Shown here in pieces: positions 35,667 to 46,565 of a DNA stretch of 48,869 nucleotides; positions within the stretch are counted from its first letter, which is position 1; every line of letters begins with the position of its first letter. A program made the translations under genes and the position numbers. The notes beneath the pieces were generated by a model. The model had not been told where the DNA came from. It saw only the letters and a list, made by a program, of their open reading frames with translations, and searched no databases. The DNA comes from Mangrovibacter plantisponsor (lineage in GTDB: Bacteria > Pseudomonadota > Gammaproteobacteria > Enterobacterales > Enterobacteriaceae), in NCBI RefSeq assembly GCF_003182475.1, contig NZ_QGTS01000025.1, positions 1-48,869 on the forward strand. The letters are read 5' to 3'.

Positions 35667-36766
35667 CAGACCGCTCCTTTCTTAACAAACTGCGCACGCA
35701 GTTTACGCATGGGCACGGTATCCCACAGGTTCAGGCCCACGGCCAGCGCCAGGTACAGTGCATTAACAATCCACATCCACATGGCCGGGTCCAGCTTACC
35801 TTTCGCCCCATTAGAACGAATAGAGGTTTGCAGCAAGAAGAACACCAGGTAAAGCAACATGGCAGGCAGCATGGATAACACCCGGCCCTGGCGTGGGTTC
35901 ACCGCACTGAGCGGCACCACCATCAGCGCCATAATTGCGACCGCCAGCACCAGGGTAATACGCCAGTTCAGCTCCGCACGGGCTGAAGGCGTATGCGTGT
36001 TCCACAAAGTGCGCATGTCCATTTGGTCTGTGTCGTTCGGGTCCAGCGCCACTACCTGGTGGCCAATAATCGCTTTGTAGTCCTGGAAATCCGTAATCCG
36101 GAAATCACGCAGCAACGCTGTACCTTCAAAGCGTGTGCCTTTGTTCAGTGTGACCACCTGGGAGCCATCCGGGCGCTGCGCCATTTTGCCGGAATCCGCC
36201 ACTACAACAGAGGGGCGGGCATTGCCTTTCGGGCGCAGCTGCGCAAGGAACACATCGTGGAATTTGCTGCCGTTAACACTTTCAATAAACAGCACCGAGT
36301 TACCATCGGAAGACTGCTGGAACTGCCCGGCAGCCAGCGCCGCCATGCCCGGGTTGGCTTTTGCTTCCGCCAGCACTTCATCCTGGTGGCGTGATGACCA
36401 GGGCCCCGCCCACATCACATTCACCGCAGCAACAGCACCAGTCAGTAACATCAGCACGCCTGCCGCTTTAATCAGCACTGATTTACTCAGCCCGCATGCG
36501 TGCATTACCGTTATTTCACTCTCGGTGTACAACCTGCCGAAGGTCATTAACAGGCCCAGGAAAAGACTGAGAGGCAATATTAATTGCGCCATTTCAGGCA
36601 CGCCCAGCCCTAATAAAGAGAGCACTAAATTCGTGGGGATTTCACCGTCAACCGCTGCGCCCAGTATCCTGACCAGCTTCTGACAGAAGAAGATAAGTAA
36701 CAGGATGAACAGAATCGCCAACTGGCTTTTGAGTGTCTCCCGTACAAGATATCTTATGATTATCAC
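35666..36766 (-). CDS. lptF: LPS export ABC transporter permease LptF
   Basis: A 366-residue inner-membrane permease, partner of LptG in the LptB2FG lipopolysaccharide extractor and the same length as E. coli LptF. It begins MIIIRYLVRETLKSQLAIL, has six predicted membrane helices with a central periplasmic domain, and retains YTESEITVMHACGLS at the cytoplasmic coupling loop. It is the first gene of the lptFG operon, divergent from pepA across a 274-base intergenic region that should hold promoters for both. Confidence 0.96.
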   Translation of the reverse strand: MIIIRYLVRETLKSQLAILFILLLIFFCQKLVRILGAAVDGEIPTNLVLSLLGLGVPEMAQLILPLSLFLGLLMTFGRLYTESEITVMHACGLSKSVLIKAAGVLMLLTGAVAAVNVMWAGPWSSRHQDEVLAEAKANPGMAALAAGQFQQSSDGNSVLFIESVNGSKFHDVFLAQLRPKGNARPSVVVADSGKMAQRPDGSQVVTLNKGTRFEGTALLRDFRITDFQDYKAIIGHQVVALDPNDTDQMDMRTLWNTHTPSARAELNWRITLVLAVAIMALMVVPLSAVNPRQGRVLSMLPAMLLYLVFFLLQTSIRSNGAKGKLDPAMWMWIVNALYLALAVGLNLWDTVPMRKLRAQFVKKGAV

Positions 36767-37040
36767 ATTAAATACGCCTGTGAAAACGAGTCTTTTTGCA
36801 GGAAAATTGCTTGTTTCATCGCTTATACGTCATTTATTCTCTTGAGTCGTCGAAAACACCGCTAAGATTAAATAATCTGTCGGCCTCAGGTTTCGCGACC
36901 TGATAAGTGACGAGCGGAAACCAGTAAAACGTCCGTTAAGATTAACACGAAGTCACCGCAACAGCGGAGTGCGAGTTACGAAAGTTTTCAATTCTATCCG
37001 TACAAGCCGCTGTTGTCTTTAAGATTCAGGAGCGTAGTGC
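36767..37040. promoter_or_regulatory. Divergent lptF/pepA intergenic region
   Basis: 274 bases between divergent start codons. Promoters for both operons must lie here; I see AT-rich candidate -10 regions but none good enough to place precisely. AGGAG at about 37028-37032 is the pepA ribosome binding site. Confidence 0.5.
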
Positions 37041-38552
37041 ATGGAGTTCAGTGTAAAAAGCGGTAGCCCGGAGAAACAGCGGAGCGCCTGTATCGTCGTG
37101 GGTGTATTCGAACCGCGCCGCCTGTCCCCAATCGCAGAACAACTCGATAAAATCAGCGACGGTTATATCAGCGCTTTGTTACGGCGCGGTGAACTGGAAG
37201 GGAAGCCTGGGCAAACCTTATTACTGCATCACGTCCCGAATGTGCTCTCTGAGCGCATCCTGCTGATTGGCTGCGGTAAAGAGCGTGAACTGGATGAGCG
37301 CCAGTACAAACAGGTAATTCAGAAAACCATTAACACCCTGAATGATACGGGTTCGATGGAAGCCGTCTGTTTCCTGACCGAGCTGCACGTGAAAAGCCGC
37401 AGTACGTACTGGAAAGTGCGCCAGGCTGTCGAGACCGCGAAAGAAACCCTTTACAGTTTCGACCAGTTAAAAACCAACAAAACCGAGCCACGTCGCCCGC
37501 TGCGCAAAATGGTGTTTAACGTGCCAACCCGCCGGGAACTCACCAGTGGCGAGCGCGCAATCCAGCATGGTCTGGCCATTGCGGCAGGGATTAAAGCCGC
37601 CAAAGACCTCGGCAACATGCCGCCGAATATCTGTAACGCCGCTTACCTGGCGTCTCAGGCGCGCCAACTGGCAGATGCTTACAGTAAAAATGTGGTCACC
37701 CGGGTGATTGGCGAGCAACAAATGAAAGAGCTGGGGATGAATTCCTACCTGGCTGTCGGCCAGGGTTCCCAGAACGAATCCCTGATGTCGGTTATTGAAT
37801 ATAAAGGCGACCCGTCTGCTGATGCCCGCCCGGTGGTTCTGGTGGGTAAAGGCCTGACGTTTGACTCCGGCGGTATCTCCATTAAGCCTGCCGAAGGCAT
37901 GGACGAAATGAAGTACGACATGTGCGGCGCGGCTTCGGTCTACGGTGTAATGCGCATGGTGGCGGAGCTGCAACTGCCCATCAACGTGATTGGCGTGCTG
38001 GCCGGTTGTGAAAACATGCCTGGCGGGCGTGCTTACCGCCCGGGCGATGTGCTCACCACGATGTCTGGCCAAACAGTTGAAGTGCTGAATACCGATGCCG
38101 AAGGCCGCCTGGTGCTGTGCGATGTGCTGACCTACGTTGAACGCTTCGAGCCAGATGTCGTGGTGGATATCGCCACGCTCACCGGGGCGTGCGTGATTGC
38201 CCTTGGCCACCACCTCACCGGGCTGATGTCCAACCATAACCCGCTGGCTCACGAGCTGCTTGGGGCGTCTGAGCAATCTGGCGACCGCGCATGGCGCCTG
38301 CCAATGGGCGATGAGTACCAGGACCAGTTGGATTCCAATTTTGCCGATATGGCAAACATTGGTGGGCGCCCAGGCGGAGCAATTACCGCTGCCTGCTTCC
38401 TGTCGCGCTTTGCCCGTAAATATAACTGGGCGCACCTGGACATTGCCGGTACAGCCTGGCGTTCCGGGAAAGCGAAAGGTGCCACTGGCCGCCCGGTGGC
38501 GATGCTGGCGCAGTTCCTGCTCAACCGTGCAGGCCTTGGCAACGAAGAGTAA
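37041..38552 (+). CDS. pepA: Leucyl aminopeptidase A / DNA-binding XerA
   Basis: A 503-residue cytosolic M17 aminopeptidase (E. coli PepA is also 503). It removes N-terminal residues from peptides with two metal ions and separately binds DNA, assisting Xer recombination at cer-like sites and repressing carAB. Catalytic blocks visible are [16 protein letters not shown] (lysine and aspartate), CDMCG-type metal site in [10 protein letters not shown], and the family signature [10 protein letters not shown]. It has its own promoter region and strong binding site. Confidence 0.97.
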   Translation: MEFSVKSGSPEKQRSACIVVGVFEPRRLSPIAEQLDKISDGYISALLRRGELEGKPGQTLLLHHVPNVLSERILLIGCGKERELDERQYKQVIQKTINTLNDTGSMEAVCFLTELHVKSRSTYWKVRQAVETAKETLYSFDQLKTNKTEPRRPLRKMVFNVPTRRELTSGERAIQHGLAIAAGIKAAKDLGNMPPNICNAAYLASQARQLADAYSKNVVTRVIGEQQMKELGMNSYLAVGQGSQNESLMSVIEYKGDPSADARPVVLVGKGLTFDSGGISIKPAEGMDEMKYDMCGAASVYGVMRMVAELQLPINVIGVLAGCENMPGGRAYRPGDVLTTMSGQTVEVLNTDAEGRLVLCDVLTYVERFEPDVVVDIATLTGACVIALGHHLTGLMSNHNPLAHELLGASEQSGDRAWRLPMGDEYQDQLDSNFADMANIGGRPGGAITAACFLSRFARKYNWAHLDIAGTAWRSGKAKGATGRPVAMLAQFLLNRAGLGNEE

Positions 38553-38559
38553 CCTCCGT

Positions 38560-38590
38560 CCCCTGCTTTCACGGCAGGGGCGAGTATTTT
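38560..38590 (+). terminator. Probable pepA terminator
   Basis: CCCCTGC (38560-38566) pairs with GCAGGGG (38574-38580), then CGAGTATTTT. The T-run is short and set back, so strength is uncertain. It lies 8 bases past the pepA stop. Confidence 0.6.
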
Positions 38591-38807
38591 AGGGGAAGGC
38601 CTGCCAGGTGCGGGCTTACCCGTGCACAACAGGCCCCCATCGTGGTATGCTTGCTGACCGCCTGGCGGCGTATGCGCCCGTATTCGCCCCGGCTCGCTTG
38701 CCAACAGGCTGGCACCGCCTTGAAGGCGCCATACTCACCCCGGGGAAACCGGTGCTCAAACCAGGAGCCCGGCGTGAGTGAACAGTCACTGACAACACCC
38801 GGAAATC

Positions 38808-39266
38808 ATGAAAAACGCAACGTTCTATCTTCTGGATAACGATACCCCGGCAGGCCCGCTAAGCGCCGTCGAAGCGCTGGTGTGCGAACTGGCGGCAGAA
38901 CGTTGGCGGGAAGGCAAGCGTGTGCTGGTTGCCTGTGAAGACGAACAACAGGCTATCCGGTTAGATGAAGCGCTATGGCAGCGCGAACCCCACCATTTTG
39001 TGCCCCATAACCTGGCCGGTGAAGGCCCGCGTTTTGGTGCGCCGGTTGAGCTGGCCTGGCCGCAACGCCGTGGCAGCGCACCCCGCGATATTCTTATCAG
39101 CCTGCTGCCCGGGTTCGCAGATTTTGCCACCGCTTTCCATGAAGTGATAGACTTCGTTCCTTACGAAGAATCCCAGAAACAACTGGCGCGTGAACGCTAT
39201 AAAGCGTATCGCACGGCTGGTTTCCACTTGACCACGGCCACCCCCACGGTGCCCGGAACGATATAG
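38808..39266 (+). CDS. holC: DNA polymerase III chi subunit
   Basis: A 152-residue protein, slightly longer than E. coli HolC (147). Chi joins psi (HolD) in the clamp-loader complex and contacts the C-terminal tail of single-stranded DNA-binding protein, helping primer hand-off at the fork. It has the family start [12 protein letters not shown], the conserved [11 protein letters not shown] region and the tail [20 protein letters not shown]. The last residues (TPTVPGTI) differ from the usual short ending. valS follows after 5 bases, so the two are co-transcribed. Confidence 0.95.
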   Translation: MKNATFYLLDNDTPAGPLSAVEALVCELAAERWREGKRVLVACEDEQQAIRLDEALWQREPHHFVPHNLAGEGPRFGAPVELAWPQRRGSAPRDILISLLPGFADFATAFHEVIDFVPYEESQKQLARERYKAYRTAGFHLTTATPTVPGTI

Positions 39267-39271
39267 CAGAA

Positions 39272-42127
39272 ATGGAAAAGACATATAACCCACAAGATAT
39301 CGAACAGCCGCTTTACGAGCACTGGGAACAGCAGGGCTACTTTAAACCCAATGGCGATAACAGCCAGGAAAGCTTCTGCATCATGATCCCACCGCCGAAT
39401 GTCACCGGCAGTTTGCATATGGGTCACGCCTTCCAGCAGACCATCATGGACACCATGATCCGCTACCAGCGCATGCAGGGTAAAAATACGCTGTGGCAGG
39501 TGGGGACCGACCACGCCGGTATCGCCACGCAAATGGTGGTCGAGCGCAAAATTGCTGCCGAAGAAGGGAAAACACGCCACGATTACGGCCGCGATGCCTT
39601 CATCGAAAAAATTTGGCAGTGGAAAGCTGAATCCGGCGGCACCATTACCCGCCAGATGCGCCGCCTGGGCAACTCTGTAGACTGGGAGCGCGAGCGCTTC
39701 ACCATGGACGACGGCCTGTCCAACGCGGTGAAAGAAGTGTTTGTCCGCCTGTATAAAGAAGATTTGATTTATCGTGGTAAGCGCCTGGTCAACTGGGACC
39801 CGAAACTGCGTACCGCGATTTCCGACCTGGAAGTGGAAAACCGCGAGTCTAAAGGCTCTATGTGGCATATCCGCTACCCGCTGGCCGACGGCGCGAAAAC
39901 CGCAGACGGCAAAGATTACCTGGTTGTTGCCACCACCCGTCCGGAAACACTGCTGGGCGATACCGGTGTTGCGGTAAACCCGGAAGACCCGCGTTATAAA
40001 GACCTGATCGGCAAATATGTTGTGCTGCCGCTGGTTAACCGCCGTATTCCGGTGGTGGGCGATGAACACGCCGATATGGAAAAAGGCACCGGTTGCGTGA
40101 AAATCACCCCGGCGCACGATTTCAATGACTACGAAGTGGGTAAACGCCACCAGTTGCCGATGATCAACATTCTGACCTTTGACGGCGATATCCGTGAAAG
40201 CGCTCAGGTGTTCGATACCAATGGTGTTGAATCCACCGTTTACAGCAGCGATATTCCGGCTGAATACCAAAAACTGGAGCGTTTCGCTGCACGTAAAGCC
40301 ATTGTGGCCGCAATTGATGCCGCTGGCCTGCTGGTTGAAATCAAGCCTCACGACCTGACTGTGCCTTACGGCGACCGTGGCGGCGTGGTTATTGAACCAA
40401 TGCTGACTGACCAGTGGTATGTGCGGGTTGCTCCGCTGGCGAAACCGGCGATTGAAGCCGTAGAGAACGGCGATATCCAGTTCGTTCCGAAACAATACGA
40501 AAACATGTATTTCTCCTGGATGCGCGACATTCAGGACTGGTGTATTTCCCGCCAGTTGTGGTGGGGCCACCGTATTCCGGCATGGTACGACGCACAGGGT
40601 AATGTGTATGTTGGCCGCACCGAAGACGAAGTGCGCCAGGAAAATAACATCCCGGCAGACATCGCCCTGAACCAGGACGAAGACGTGCTGGATACCTGGT
40701 TCTCCTCTGCGCTGTGGACGTTCTCCACCCTGGGCTGGCCGGAAAATACCGAAGCACTGAAAGCGTTCCACCCATCCACCGTGATGGTGAGCGGCTTCGA
40801 TATCATCTTCTTCTGGATTGCGCGCATGATCATGATGACCATGCACTTCATTAAAGATGAAGACGGTAAATCGCAGGTGCCGTTCCACACTGTATACATG
40901 ACCGGGCTTATCCGTGATGACGAAGGGCAGAAAATGTCCAAGTCCAAAGGTAACGTGATTGACCCGCTGGATATGGTGGACGGCATTTCGCTGGAAGCCT
41001 TGCTGGAAAAACGTACCGGCAACATGATGCAGCCGCAACTGGCAGAGAAAATCCGCAAGCGCACCGAGAAACAGTTCCCGAACGGTATTGAACCGCATGG
41101 CACCGATGCACTGCGTTTCACCCTGGCAGCACTGGCATCTACTGGTCGTGATATCAACTGGGATATGAAGCGCCTGGAAGGTTACCGTAACTTCTGTAAC
41201 AAGCTGTGGAACGCCAGCCGCTTTGTGCTGATGAACACTGAAGAGCAGGATTGCGGCTTTAACGGTGGCGAGAAAGTGCTGTCACTGGCAGACCGCTGGA
41301 TCCTTGCGGAATTCAACCAAACGGTGAAAGCCTACCGCGAAGCGCTGGATAACTACCGTTTCGATATCGCCGCCAATATTCTGTATGAGTTCACCTGGAA
41401 CCAGTTCTGTGACTGGTACCTGGAGCTGACCAAGCCGGTAATGAACGGTGGCAACGAAGCCGAATTGCGCGGTACCCGTAATACTCTGGTCACCGTGCTG
41501 GAAGCACTGCTGCGCCTGGCGCACCCGATTATTCCGTTTATTACGGAAACTATCTGGCAGCGTGTGAAAGTGCTGAAAGGCATCACTGCCGATACCATTA
41601 TGCTGCAGCCGATCCCGGCGTTCGACAGCACACTGGTTGATGAAGCAGCTCTGGCCGATACCGAGTGGCTGAAACAGGCAATAACCGCCGTGCGTAATAT
41701 CCGTGCAGAAATGAACATTGCACCGGGTAAACCGCTGGAAGTATTGCTGCGTAACGCCAGCGAAGCTGTGGTTGCCCGTGTAAATGCCAACCGCAACTTC
41801 CTGCAAACGCTGGCTCGCCTGGAAAGCATTACGGTGCTGCCAGCCGATGATAAAGGCCCGGTTTCCGTGACCAAAATTATCGACGGTGCAGAGCTGCTGA
41901 TCCCAATGGCTGGCCTTATCGATAAAGCCGCTGAGCTGGATCGCCTGGCAAAAGAAGTAGCGAAAATCGACGGTGAAATTGCCCGTATTGAGAGCAAGCT
42001 CTCTAACGAAGGCTTTGTTGCCCGCGCGCCTGAAGCTGTAGTTGCTAAAGAGCGTGAGAAACTGACCGGTTACGCTGAATCTAAAGCGAAACTTATTGAG
42101 CAACAGGCTGTTATCGCCGCGCTGTAA
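39272..42127 (+). CDS. valS: Valyl-tRNA synthetase
   Basis: A 951-residue class I aminoacyl-tRNA synthetase, the E. coli length. It charges tRNA-Val and hydrolyses mischarged threonine in its CP1 editing domain. The HIGH-type signature is in [19 protein letters not shown] is in [12 protein letters not shown], the editing domain contains [16 protein letters not shown], and a C-terminal coiled-coil arm ends the protein (from about [20 protein letters not shown]). It follows holC immediately. The coding bias and GC content are those of the backbone. Confidence 0.98.
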   Translation: MEKTYNPQDIEQPLYEHWEQQGYFKPNGDNSQESFCIMIPPPNVTGSLHMGHAFQQTIMDTMIRYQRMQGKNTLWQVGTDHAGIATQMVVERKIAAEEGKTRHDYGRDAFIEKIWQWKAESGGTITRQMRRLGNSVDWERERFTMDDGLSNAVKEVFVRLYKEDLIYRGKRLVNWDPKLRTAISDLEVENRESKGSMWHIRYPLADGAKTADGKDYLVVATTRPETLLGDTGVAVNPEDPRYKDLIGKYVVLPLVNRRIPVVGDEHADMEKGTGCVKITPAHDFNDYEVGKRHQLPMINILTFDGDIRESAQVFDTNGVESTVYSSDIPAEYQKLERFAARKAIVAAIDAAGLLVEIKPHDLTVPYGDRGGVVIEPMLTDQWYVRVAPLAKPAIEAVENGDIQFVPKQYENMYFSWMRDIQDWCISRQLWWGHRIPAWYDAQGNVYVGRTEDEVRQENNIPADIALNQDEDVLDTWFSSALWTFSTLGWPENTEALKAFHPSTVMVSGFDIIFFWIARMIMMTMHFIKDEDGKSQVPFHTVYMTGLIRDDEGQKMSKSKGNVIDPLDMVDGISLEALLEKRTGNMMQPQLAEKIRKRTEKQFPNGIEPHGTDALRFTLAALASTGRDINWDMKRLEGYRNFCNKLWNASRFVLMNTEEQDCGFNGGEKVLSLADRWILAEFNQTVKAYREALDNYRFDIAANILYEFTWNQFCDWYLELTKPVMNGGNEAELRGTRNTLVTVLEALLRLAHPIIPFITETIWQRVKVLKGITADTIMLQPIPAFDSTLVDEAALADTEWLKQAITAVRNIRAEMNIAPGKPLEVLLRNASEAVVARVNANRNFLQTLARLESITVLPADDKGPVSVTKIIDGAELLIPMAGLIDKAAELDRLAKEVAKIDGEIARIESKLSNEGFVARAPEAVVAKEREKLTGYAESKAKLIEQQAVIAAL

Positions 42128-42148
42128 GTTGTTATGCGGCAAGACACC

Positions 42149-42174
42149 AACCGGGGCCCTGCCCCGGTTTTTTT
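42149..42174 (+). terminator. Intrinsic terminator of holC-valS
   Basis: AACCGGGGC (42149-42157) and GCCCCGGTT (42161-42169) form a 9-bp stem with a 3-base loop, followed by a run of seven T (42168-42174). Confidence 0.92.
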
Positions 42175-42260
42175 ATGCCTGTGGTTTTTGTTTTGAGTCA
42201 GGGAAAGAAGATGAACCCGGGCACATAACATACAGCCACACCACACAGCACAAAAATCAC

Positions 42261-42369
42261 CGCTACTTGCAGCGAGGGTTGTGTCGCGTAAGACCGGTGA
42301 ACCGCAGAAAGGAAGACAAGGTTATTCCGCCCGGACGGCGGAATAAGGCGAACCGAGGCAGGGATGCCG
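42261..42369 (+). repeat. GC-rich intergenic repeat, copy 1
   Basis: About 109 bases that recur in inverted orientation at 48539-48646 with only a few differences. Inside is a 10-bp palindrome, TTATTCCGCC (42322-42331) against GGCGGAATAA (42337-42346). The copy follows the valS terminator. It is a mobile or spreading intergenic element of the REP/ERIC kind by behaviour; the exact family is not known to me. ORFs across it are spurious. Confidence 0.8.
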
Positions 42370-42397
42370 GGCCAGCCGCAGACTAAGCACCATAACT

Positions 42398-43156
42398 TTA
42401 TTGAGATTCAGCAGCACCATGCTGATACAGCATCGATAGTATCTTCCTGCACTTAACATTATATTCAGAGCTTTCTTTGGTATCTTGTACTTTCATTTTA
42501 ACCAATTGCAATAAAGACAGATTATTTATATCAACAGGATTAGGATTAGCACCACGATTTATCAAAAGTTCCATATGTTCGAATGATGAACTAAAAAAAG
42601 CAGCCATTAGCACTGTTTGTTGTAATGAATTTCGGATATCTATGTCTGCCCCATAATCCAACATTAACTTTAATGTCTCCGTATTCTTAGCCCATACGCT
42701 TTGAAATATAATGGGTTCGTTGTGCGTTTCATCTCTTGCGTTCGGTGATAACCCCCCGTCCAGAATAGCCTTAAGCCAGACCGAACGTTCACCTTTCATC
42801 ACAAACTCAGCCGGGCTGCCATCCATATTCCCCTGAGGCAGCAACGGGTCTGCGCCTGCTTTGACCAGTGCGGTAACTATCTGTAATCTTTCTGGGGTCG
42901 TTTTATCGCCAATAGAATTTGACAAAGCCCAAAAAAGCAATGTCATTTCAGCTTTAGCTTTCTGATTCAATATTGATTTATCCACACCTGCCAGTTTTTT
43001 TTCAAGCGCAGGTAAATTACCATCATAAATATCCCGCGCAATTGCCAGCTGAGCCCCTTCAAAATAATCCTGAGGTTCGAGATTTATCTCTTTTTTGCAC
43101 CCTTGAACAGTTAAGACAAAGAACAGCATAATTAGCCAGGCCGTCCATTTCTTCAT
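42398..43156 (-). CDS. Ankyrin-repeat lipoprotein
   Basis: A 252-residue predicted lipoprotein. A signal peptide (MKKWTAWLIMLFFVLTVQGC) ends in a lipobox-like VQGC with C20; the following residues KK do not give an inner-membrane retention Asp. At least three ankyrin repeats follow (IVTALVKAGADPLL, LKLMLDYGADIDI, MELLINRGANPNP). Ankyrin lipoproteins of this size often serve as immunity proteins beside type VI secretion lipase effectors. The adjacent start-less ORF at 43322-43612 fits that idea but does not prove it. The binding site AAGGAG is good. GC content is lower than in the flanking housekeeping genes. Confidence 0.75.
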   Translation of the reverse strand: MKKWTAWLIMLFFVLTVQGCKKEINLEPQDYFEGAQLAIARDIYDGNLPALEKKLAGVDKSILNQKAKAEMTLLFWALSNSIGDKTTPERLQIVTALVKAGADPLLPQGNMDGSPAEFVMKGERSVWLKAILDGGLSPNARDETHNEPIIFQSVWAKNTETLKLMLDYGADIDIRNSLQQTVLMAAFFSSSFEHMELLINRGANPNPVDINNLSLLQLVKMKVQDTKESSEYNVKCRKILSMLYQHGAAESQ

Positions 43157-43321
43157 ATTCGGCTCCTTATTATGGCGATATCCTCACCCTTCTGCGCTTC
43201 AATACACCGTCTTGCCTGATCAGAACCATGTTTATCTGCCAACGACCCCGGTCACTTCGGGAAGCGTATGCTTTGTTCCTATGGCATCTGGAGACAGGGC
43301 TGAAATGGTTTCGTTTACCAA

Positions 43322-43612
43322 CTAAGTTAATTTCTTAAGCCCTTGCTCATCGATAAAAAAAGCATTAAACGGTGACCAGCCATTCATATGTGCAGTTATT
43401 GCAACTAACTCACCAAGCATCAGTTCCTGTGCTGCTATCTTTCCCGGATTGCCTCCGGATTGGTACGCACTGGCTCCAGTCTTTCGTCGCAGAATGTTCC
43501 ATGAGACAGGGGTAAACACGTCACGCAGCGATTGTTCTGGTAGATACTCAACGGCATTCACAATAGCGCTTGAAGTTTCTATCCATTGAAACTCTTCTGG
43601 AGGGGGGCTTTT
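43322..43612 (-). pseudogene. Start-less ORF, probable C-terminal remnant of a larger protein
   Basis: An open frame of 96 residues bounded upstream by an in-frame TAG (43613-43615) with no ATG. The only candidate start is GTG at 43561, without a ribosome binding site. Residues such as EEFQWIETSSAIVNAVEYLP before that GTG look protein-like, so the ORF seems to be the tail of a longer gene. It ends AFFIDEQGLKKLT. Next to an ankyrin lipoprotein, a degraded type VI secretion effector is a reasonable guess. I do not recognise the family. Confidence 0.45.
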
Positions 43613-43812
43613 CTAAAAATATACAATGGGTTAATACGACGCATCAGGGGCCTCACTTCACGGCTACGTAATGGTTATTAAATCCTCTGTTAACTGCCCA
43701 CAGCCTTATATTGCCCCTGCTGCATATCTGGCGTGAACGATACCCACAGTGAAATAAACAACATGAGATCTCTTCACTCACCTGAACAGAGCATTCCAGC
43801 AGGTACTGAAGT

Positions 43813-43836
43813 AAAAAAGGGGGCAAAGCCCCCTTT
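43813..43836 (-). terminator. Intrinsic terminator of yjgN
   Basis: AAAGGGGGC (43816-43824) and GCCCCCTTT (43828-43836) form a 9-bp stem with a 3-base loop. On the minus strand it ends in TTTTTT. It directly follows the yjgN stop codon. Confidence 0.9.
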
Positions 43837-43838
43837 AA

Positions 43839-45035
43839 TCAAAATACAAACTGCATCACTGACAACCCACGTGCCAGCAAATTCGCCGGGTCAGCCGCAG
43901 GCTTATCATTGTGGTCTTCCACTGGTAACTGGTCCAAATCCCCTTCTACATGGGTGTTTTCCAGCAAATAACGTGTTGCACGAACTCGCGCCCATGGGTA
44001 AGCCAGAAACGCAGTAATGCTGCACACAAACAGATTACTGACAACCAGCCAAACAAACGCACCAACACGTGCAGTAGAACGAAAACGGATAGCGCCGTTA
44101 TGCAGGCTCGCCTGGCTATAGATATAGTTACGTATTGCCACATAGCCGTAGCAATAGCACACCAGGATGCCCAGCATATAGAGGATATACCCCAGTAACA
44201 TTGAACCAGCCGACTGCATTACAGCCATCAAAATTGCATCTTGTGCAGCACCAGCATACATCACCAGTCGCATCATGGGGGCAACAATAAAATATCCGGC
44301 AACGATCATGAAAGGAATAAACAACGCGATTGCCTTCAGAACAATCATCGTGCATTTCTTAGTCTCAAGACTTACATCAAATTTCACATTGCCGTACTGC
44401 AAATTATTAATCAGTAATTTGCCCCACTGTGAAATATAAAGCCCTTGCATTAGAGCAATGCCAACCATTGAAACAACAATCACTAATATAGAGCCAGCAA
44501 TGATGATACCGGCACTCATTGATGAGCTCATAATACTCACAATGATGCTTGAAATAACCACAATAGCCAGCGAGATCAGCAATGGCTGACCCAGCATCAC
44601 CCACCAGGCGCGCAACGGGTTGGTGCGGAAGTTAAAACGCACACCATTCAGTGTGGTCATCATGGCCTGATAACGCAGGCCCTGCATGATCAACCATGGG
44701 GAAAACAGTATAAACAACAGCATCATAATCAATGACAATACAGCATTGTTATGGGCGATATTCACCAGGAAAATGCCATATAACACGGCGATACACAGCC
44801 AGCCGACCAGAATAGATTTGCCCGTTGCATGATAAGCAAATTTTTTACCGGCTAATTCTGTGTTTTCATAGAAATAACGGCGTGAACGAACAAAGGCCCA
44901 GGGGAGGAACAACCCAAGAGTAATGGTGGTCAGAATAGCGTTTACCAGCCAGATAACAAAAAATTCACCGCCCGTACCTTTGAAGGACATAGCACGAGCC
45001 GGGCTGTTTACCATCCCGTCATTTACGTCTGACAT
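43839..45035 (-). CDS. yjgN: YjgN-family DUF898 inner-membrane protein
   Basis: A 398-residue polytopic membrane protein of DUF898. Roughly eight to ten hydrophobic segments are visible, for example VIWLVNAILTTITLGLFLPW, GWLCIAVLYGIFLVNIA and a strongly hydrophobic block IVVISSIIVSIMSSSMSAGI. Motifs characteristic of the family recur twice (PWAFVRSRRYFYENT near the start, YPWARVRATRYLLENT near the end). The function is unknown. Its place near yjgM and argI is conserved in E. coli and relatives. It is divergent from yjgM across a 209-base gap that should hold both promoters. Confidence 0.9.
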   Translation of the reverse strand: MSDVNDGMVNSPARAMSFKGTGGEFFVIWLVNAILTTITLGLFLPWAFVRSRRYFYENTELAGKKFAYHATGKSILVGWLCIAVLYGIFLVNIAHNNAVLSLIMMLLFILFSPWLIMQGLRYQAMMTTLNGVRFNFRTNPLRAWWVMLGQPLLISLAIVVISSIIVSIMSSSMSAGIIIAGSILVIVVSMVGIALMQGLYISQWGKLLINNLQYGNVKFDVSLETKKCTMIVLKAIALFIPFMIVAGYFIVAPMMRLVMYAGAAQDAILMAVMQSAGSMLLGYILYMLGILVCYCYGYVAIRNYIYSQASLHNGAIRFRSTARVGAFVWLVVSNLFVCSITAFLAYPWARVRATRYLLENTHVEGDLDQLPVEDHNDKPAADPANLLARGLSVMQFVF

Positions 45036-45244
45036 AACAATCCTTAGTTAAAATTTAAATAAAAACAATGAGTTAAGAAGATATATTTTCTCTGTGTGCA
45101 TTCAGGCCTTTTTATTGTAAAGTGTATTTACAAAAAGAAATATACCTGGATTAACGGGGTTGTCATTCGCACCAACTAATGTTATTAGCAGGGCTGATAT
45201 TAATTAATAGCCAAAATAATTCAGACAATTCTTAAGAGAAAATA

Positions 45245-45739
45245 ATGAGCAGTGAAGAGTTCATATCACGTGAAATAACCGCAGAAGATAACCCGGCTAT
45301 CGCAAATGTTATTCGTCAGGTATCTGCCGAATATGGGTTAACAGCGGATAAAGGCTATACCGTTGCAGACCCTAATCTGGATGCACTATATCAGCTATAC
45401 AGCCAGCCAGGGCATATCTACTGGGTTGTTGAGCACCAGGGGCGCGTTGTTGGTGGTGGTGGGCTGGCACCGCTGGCTGGTGGCGCCAGCGATACCTGTG
45501 AATTACAGAAAATGTATTTTCTGCCTGTCGCGCGCGGGAAAGGGCTGGCAAAAAAACTGGCGATCCAGGCGCTGGAATTTGCGCAACAGCAGGGTTACCA
45601 CCAGTGTTATTTGGAAACAACAAGTTCACTGACACAGGCTATTGGGTTATATGAGCGCCTGGGCTTTAAACATATTGAGCATGCAATGGGCTGCACCGGC
45701 CATGTCGATTGCGAAGTACGTATGCTGAAAATACTGTGA
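45245..45739 (+). CDS. yjgM: GNAT-family N-acetyltransferase YjgM
   Basis: A 164-residue GNAT acetyltransferase (E. coli YjgM is 167). The acetyl-CoA-binding segment is [16 protein letters not shown], preceded by the strand CELQKMYF and followed by [20 protein letters not shown]. It transfers an acetyl group from acetyl-CoA to an uncertain small-molecule or amino-acid substrate in the cytoplasm. The start at 45245 has AAGAGA upstream. It ends 7 bases from the convergent miaE stop. Confidence 0.92.
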   Translation: MSSEEFISREITAEDNPAIANVIRQVSAEYGLTADKGYTVADPNLDALYQLYSQPGHIYWVVEHQGRVVGGGGLAPLAGGASDTCELQKMYFLPVARGKGLAKKLAIQALEFAQQQGYHQCYLETTSSLTQAIGLYERLGFKHIEHAMGCTGHVDCEVRMLKIL

Positions 45740-45746
45740 TACTCAA

Positions 45747-46514
45747 TTAAACCCTGCTGACCGGTACGCCACTATGAAAACGGAATTCAGTATCTTCCGA
45801 CTGTATCAATGCGGCCTCGGCTTCGCCAATTTCCTGTACGCGAGCCTGAATATCATCCCCTGATATTTGTTGGGCAAGTGCCAGGTAATCCTGGTAGTGG
45901 CGGGCTTCCGAACGCAGCAAAGAGACATAAAATTTTTGCAGGTCACCGTCCAGCCAGGGAGCCAGTGCGGCAAAACGTTCGCAGGAACGCGCTTCTATGT
46001 AAGCGCCACAAATCAATTTATCTACCAGCATCACTGGCTCGTGAGTACGGATACTACGCAGTAACCCTTTAGCATAGCGGCTGGCCGTTATTTTCACATA
46101 CGGGATACCCCGCGCCACCATGGCTTCCCTTACCTGCCAGAAGTGGTGTAATTCTTCTTTGATAAGTAACACCATGCGGTCGATAAGTGCCTGCTCCCAG
46201 GGGGAACTGGTTTGTGGCATGGCGCTTTTACTGATCTGTTTATGCAACGCGATAAAATCGGGCTCGGGGCCTTCGCGGAAAGTAAACGCTTCGTAAGGCT
46301 GCAGCCACTCAAGCAGCATCGCCGCACCTTGTGAATCGGCCACATACTTGCGAATCAGCAACATGGCGGTTTGTGCAGCTTTCAGCTCGCACACCATGTG
46401 GTCGGTCAGCAGCAACGGTAAATTTTCTGGTTTACGGGCTTCTTGTAACCAGGCTTCGGGTGTGGCGCAGTGGAGAAATTGTAATACGGGGGCAAGAATT
46501 TCGGGGTAAGTCAT
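45747..46514 (-). CDS. miaE: tRNA 2-methylthio-N6-isopentenyladenosine hydroxylase
   Basis: A 255-residue non-haem di-iron monooxygenase. It hydroxylates ms2i6A at position 37 of tRNAs reading UNN codons, after MiaA and MiaB. The ferritin-like four-helix bundle is visible, with iron-ligand segments in DHMVCELKAAQT, KEELHHFWQV, YIEARSCERF and RSEARHYQDYL. E. coli K-12 lacks this gene; Salmonella and many other Enterobacteriaceae have it in this locus. It lies 51 bases downstream of rraB on the same strand and is probably co-transcribed with it. Confidence 0.94.
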   Translation of the reverse strand: MTYPEILAPVLQFLHCATPEAWLQEARKPENLPLLLTDHMVCELKAAQTAMLLIRKYVADSQGAAMLLEWLQPYEAFTFREGPEPDFIALHKQISKSAMPQTSSPWEQALIDRMVLLIKEELHHFWQVREAMVARGIPYVKITASRYAKGLLRSIRTHEPVMLVDKLICGAYIEARSCERFAALAPWLDGDLQKFYVSLLRSEARHYQDYLALAQQISGDDIQARVQEIGEAEAALIQSEDTEFRFHSGVPVSRV

Positions 46515-46565
46515 CTAACGGTTCCAGGCTTAATACGGCGGGTTACCCCGCCGCTTTATCATGAA

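Noticed and set aside
39197-41098. 633-residue ORF antisense to valS
   Set aside because: It is a shadow of the high-GC, biased coding of valS; composition is His/Phe/Val-rich with no family resemblance. The same applies to long antisense ORFs over pepA (37467-38435) and ahr.
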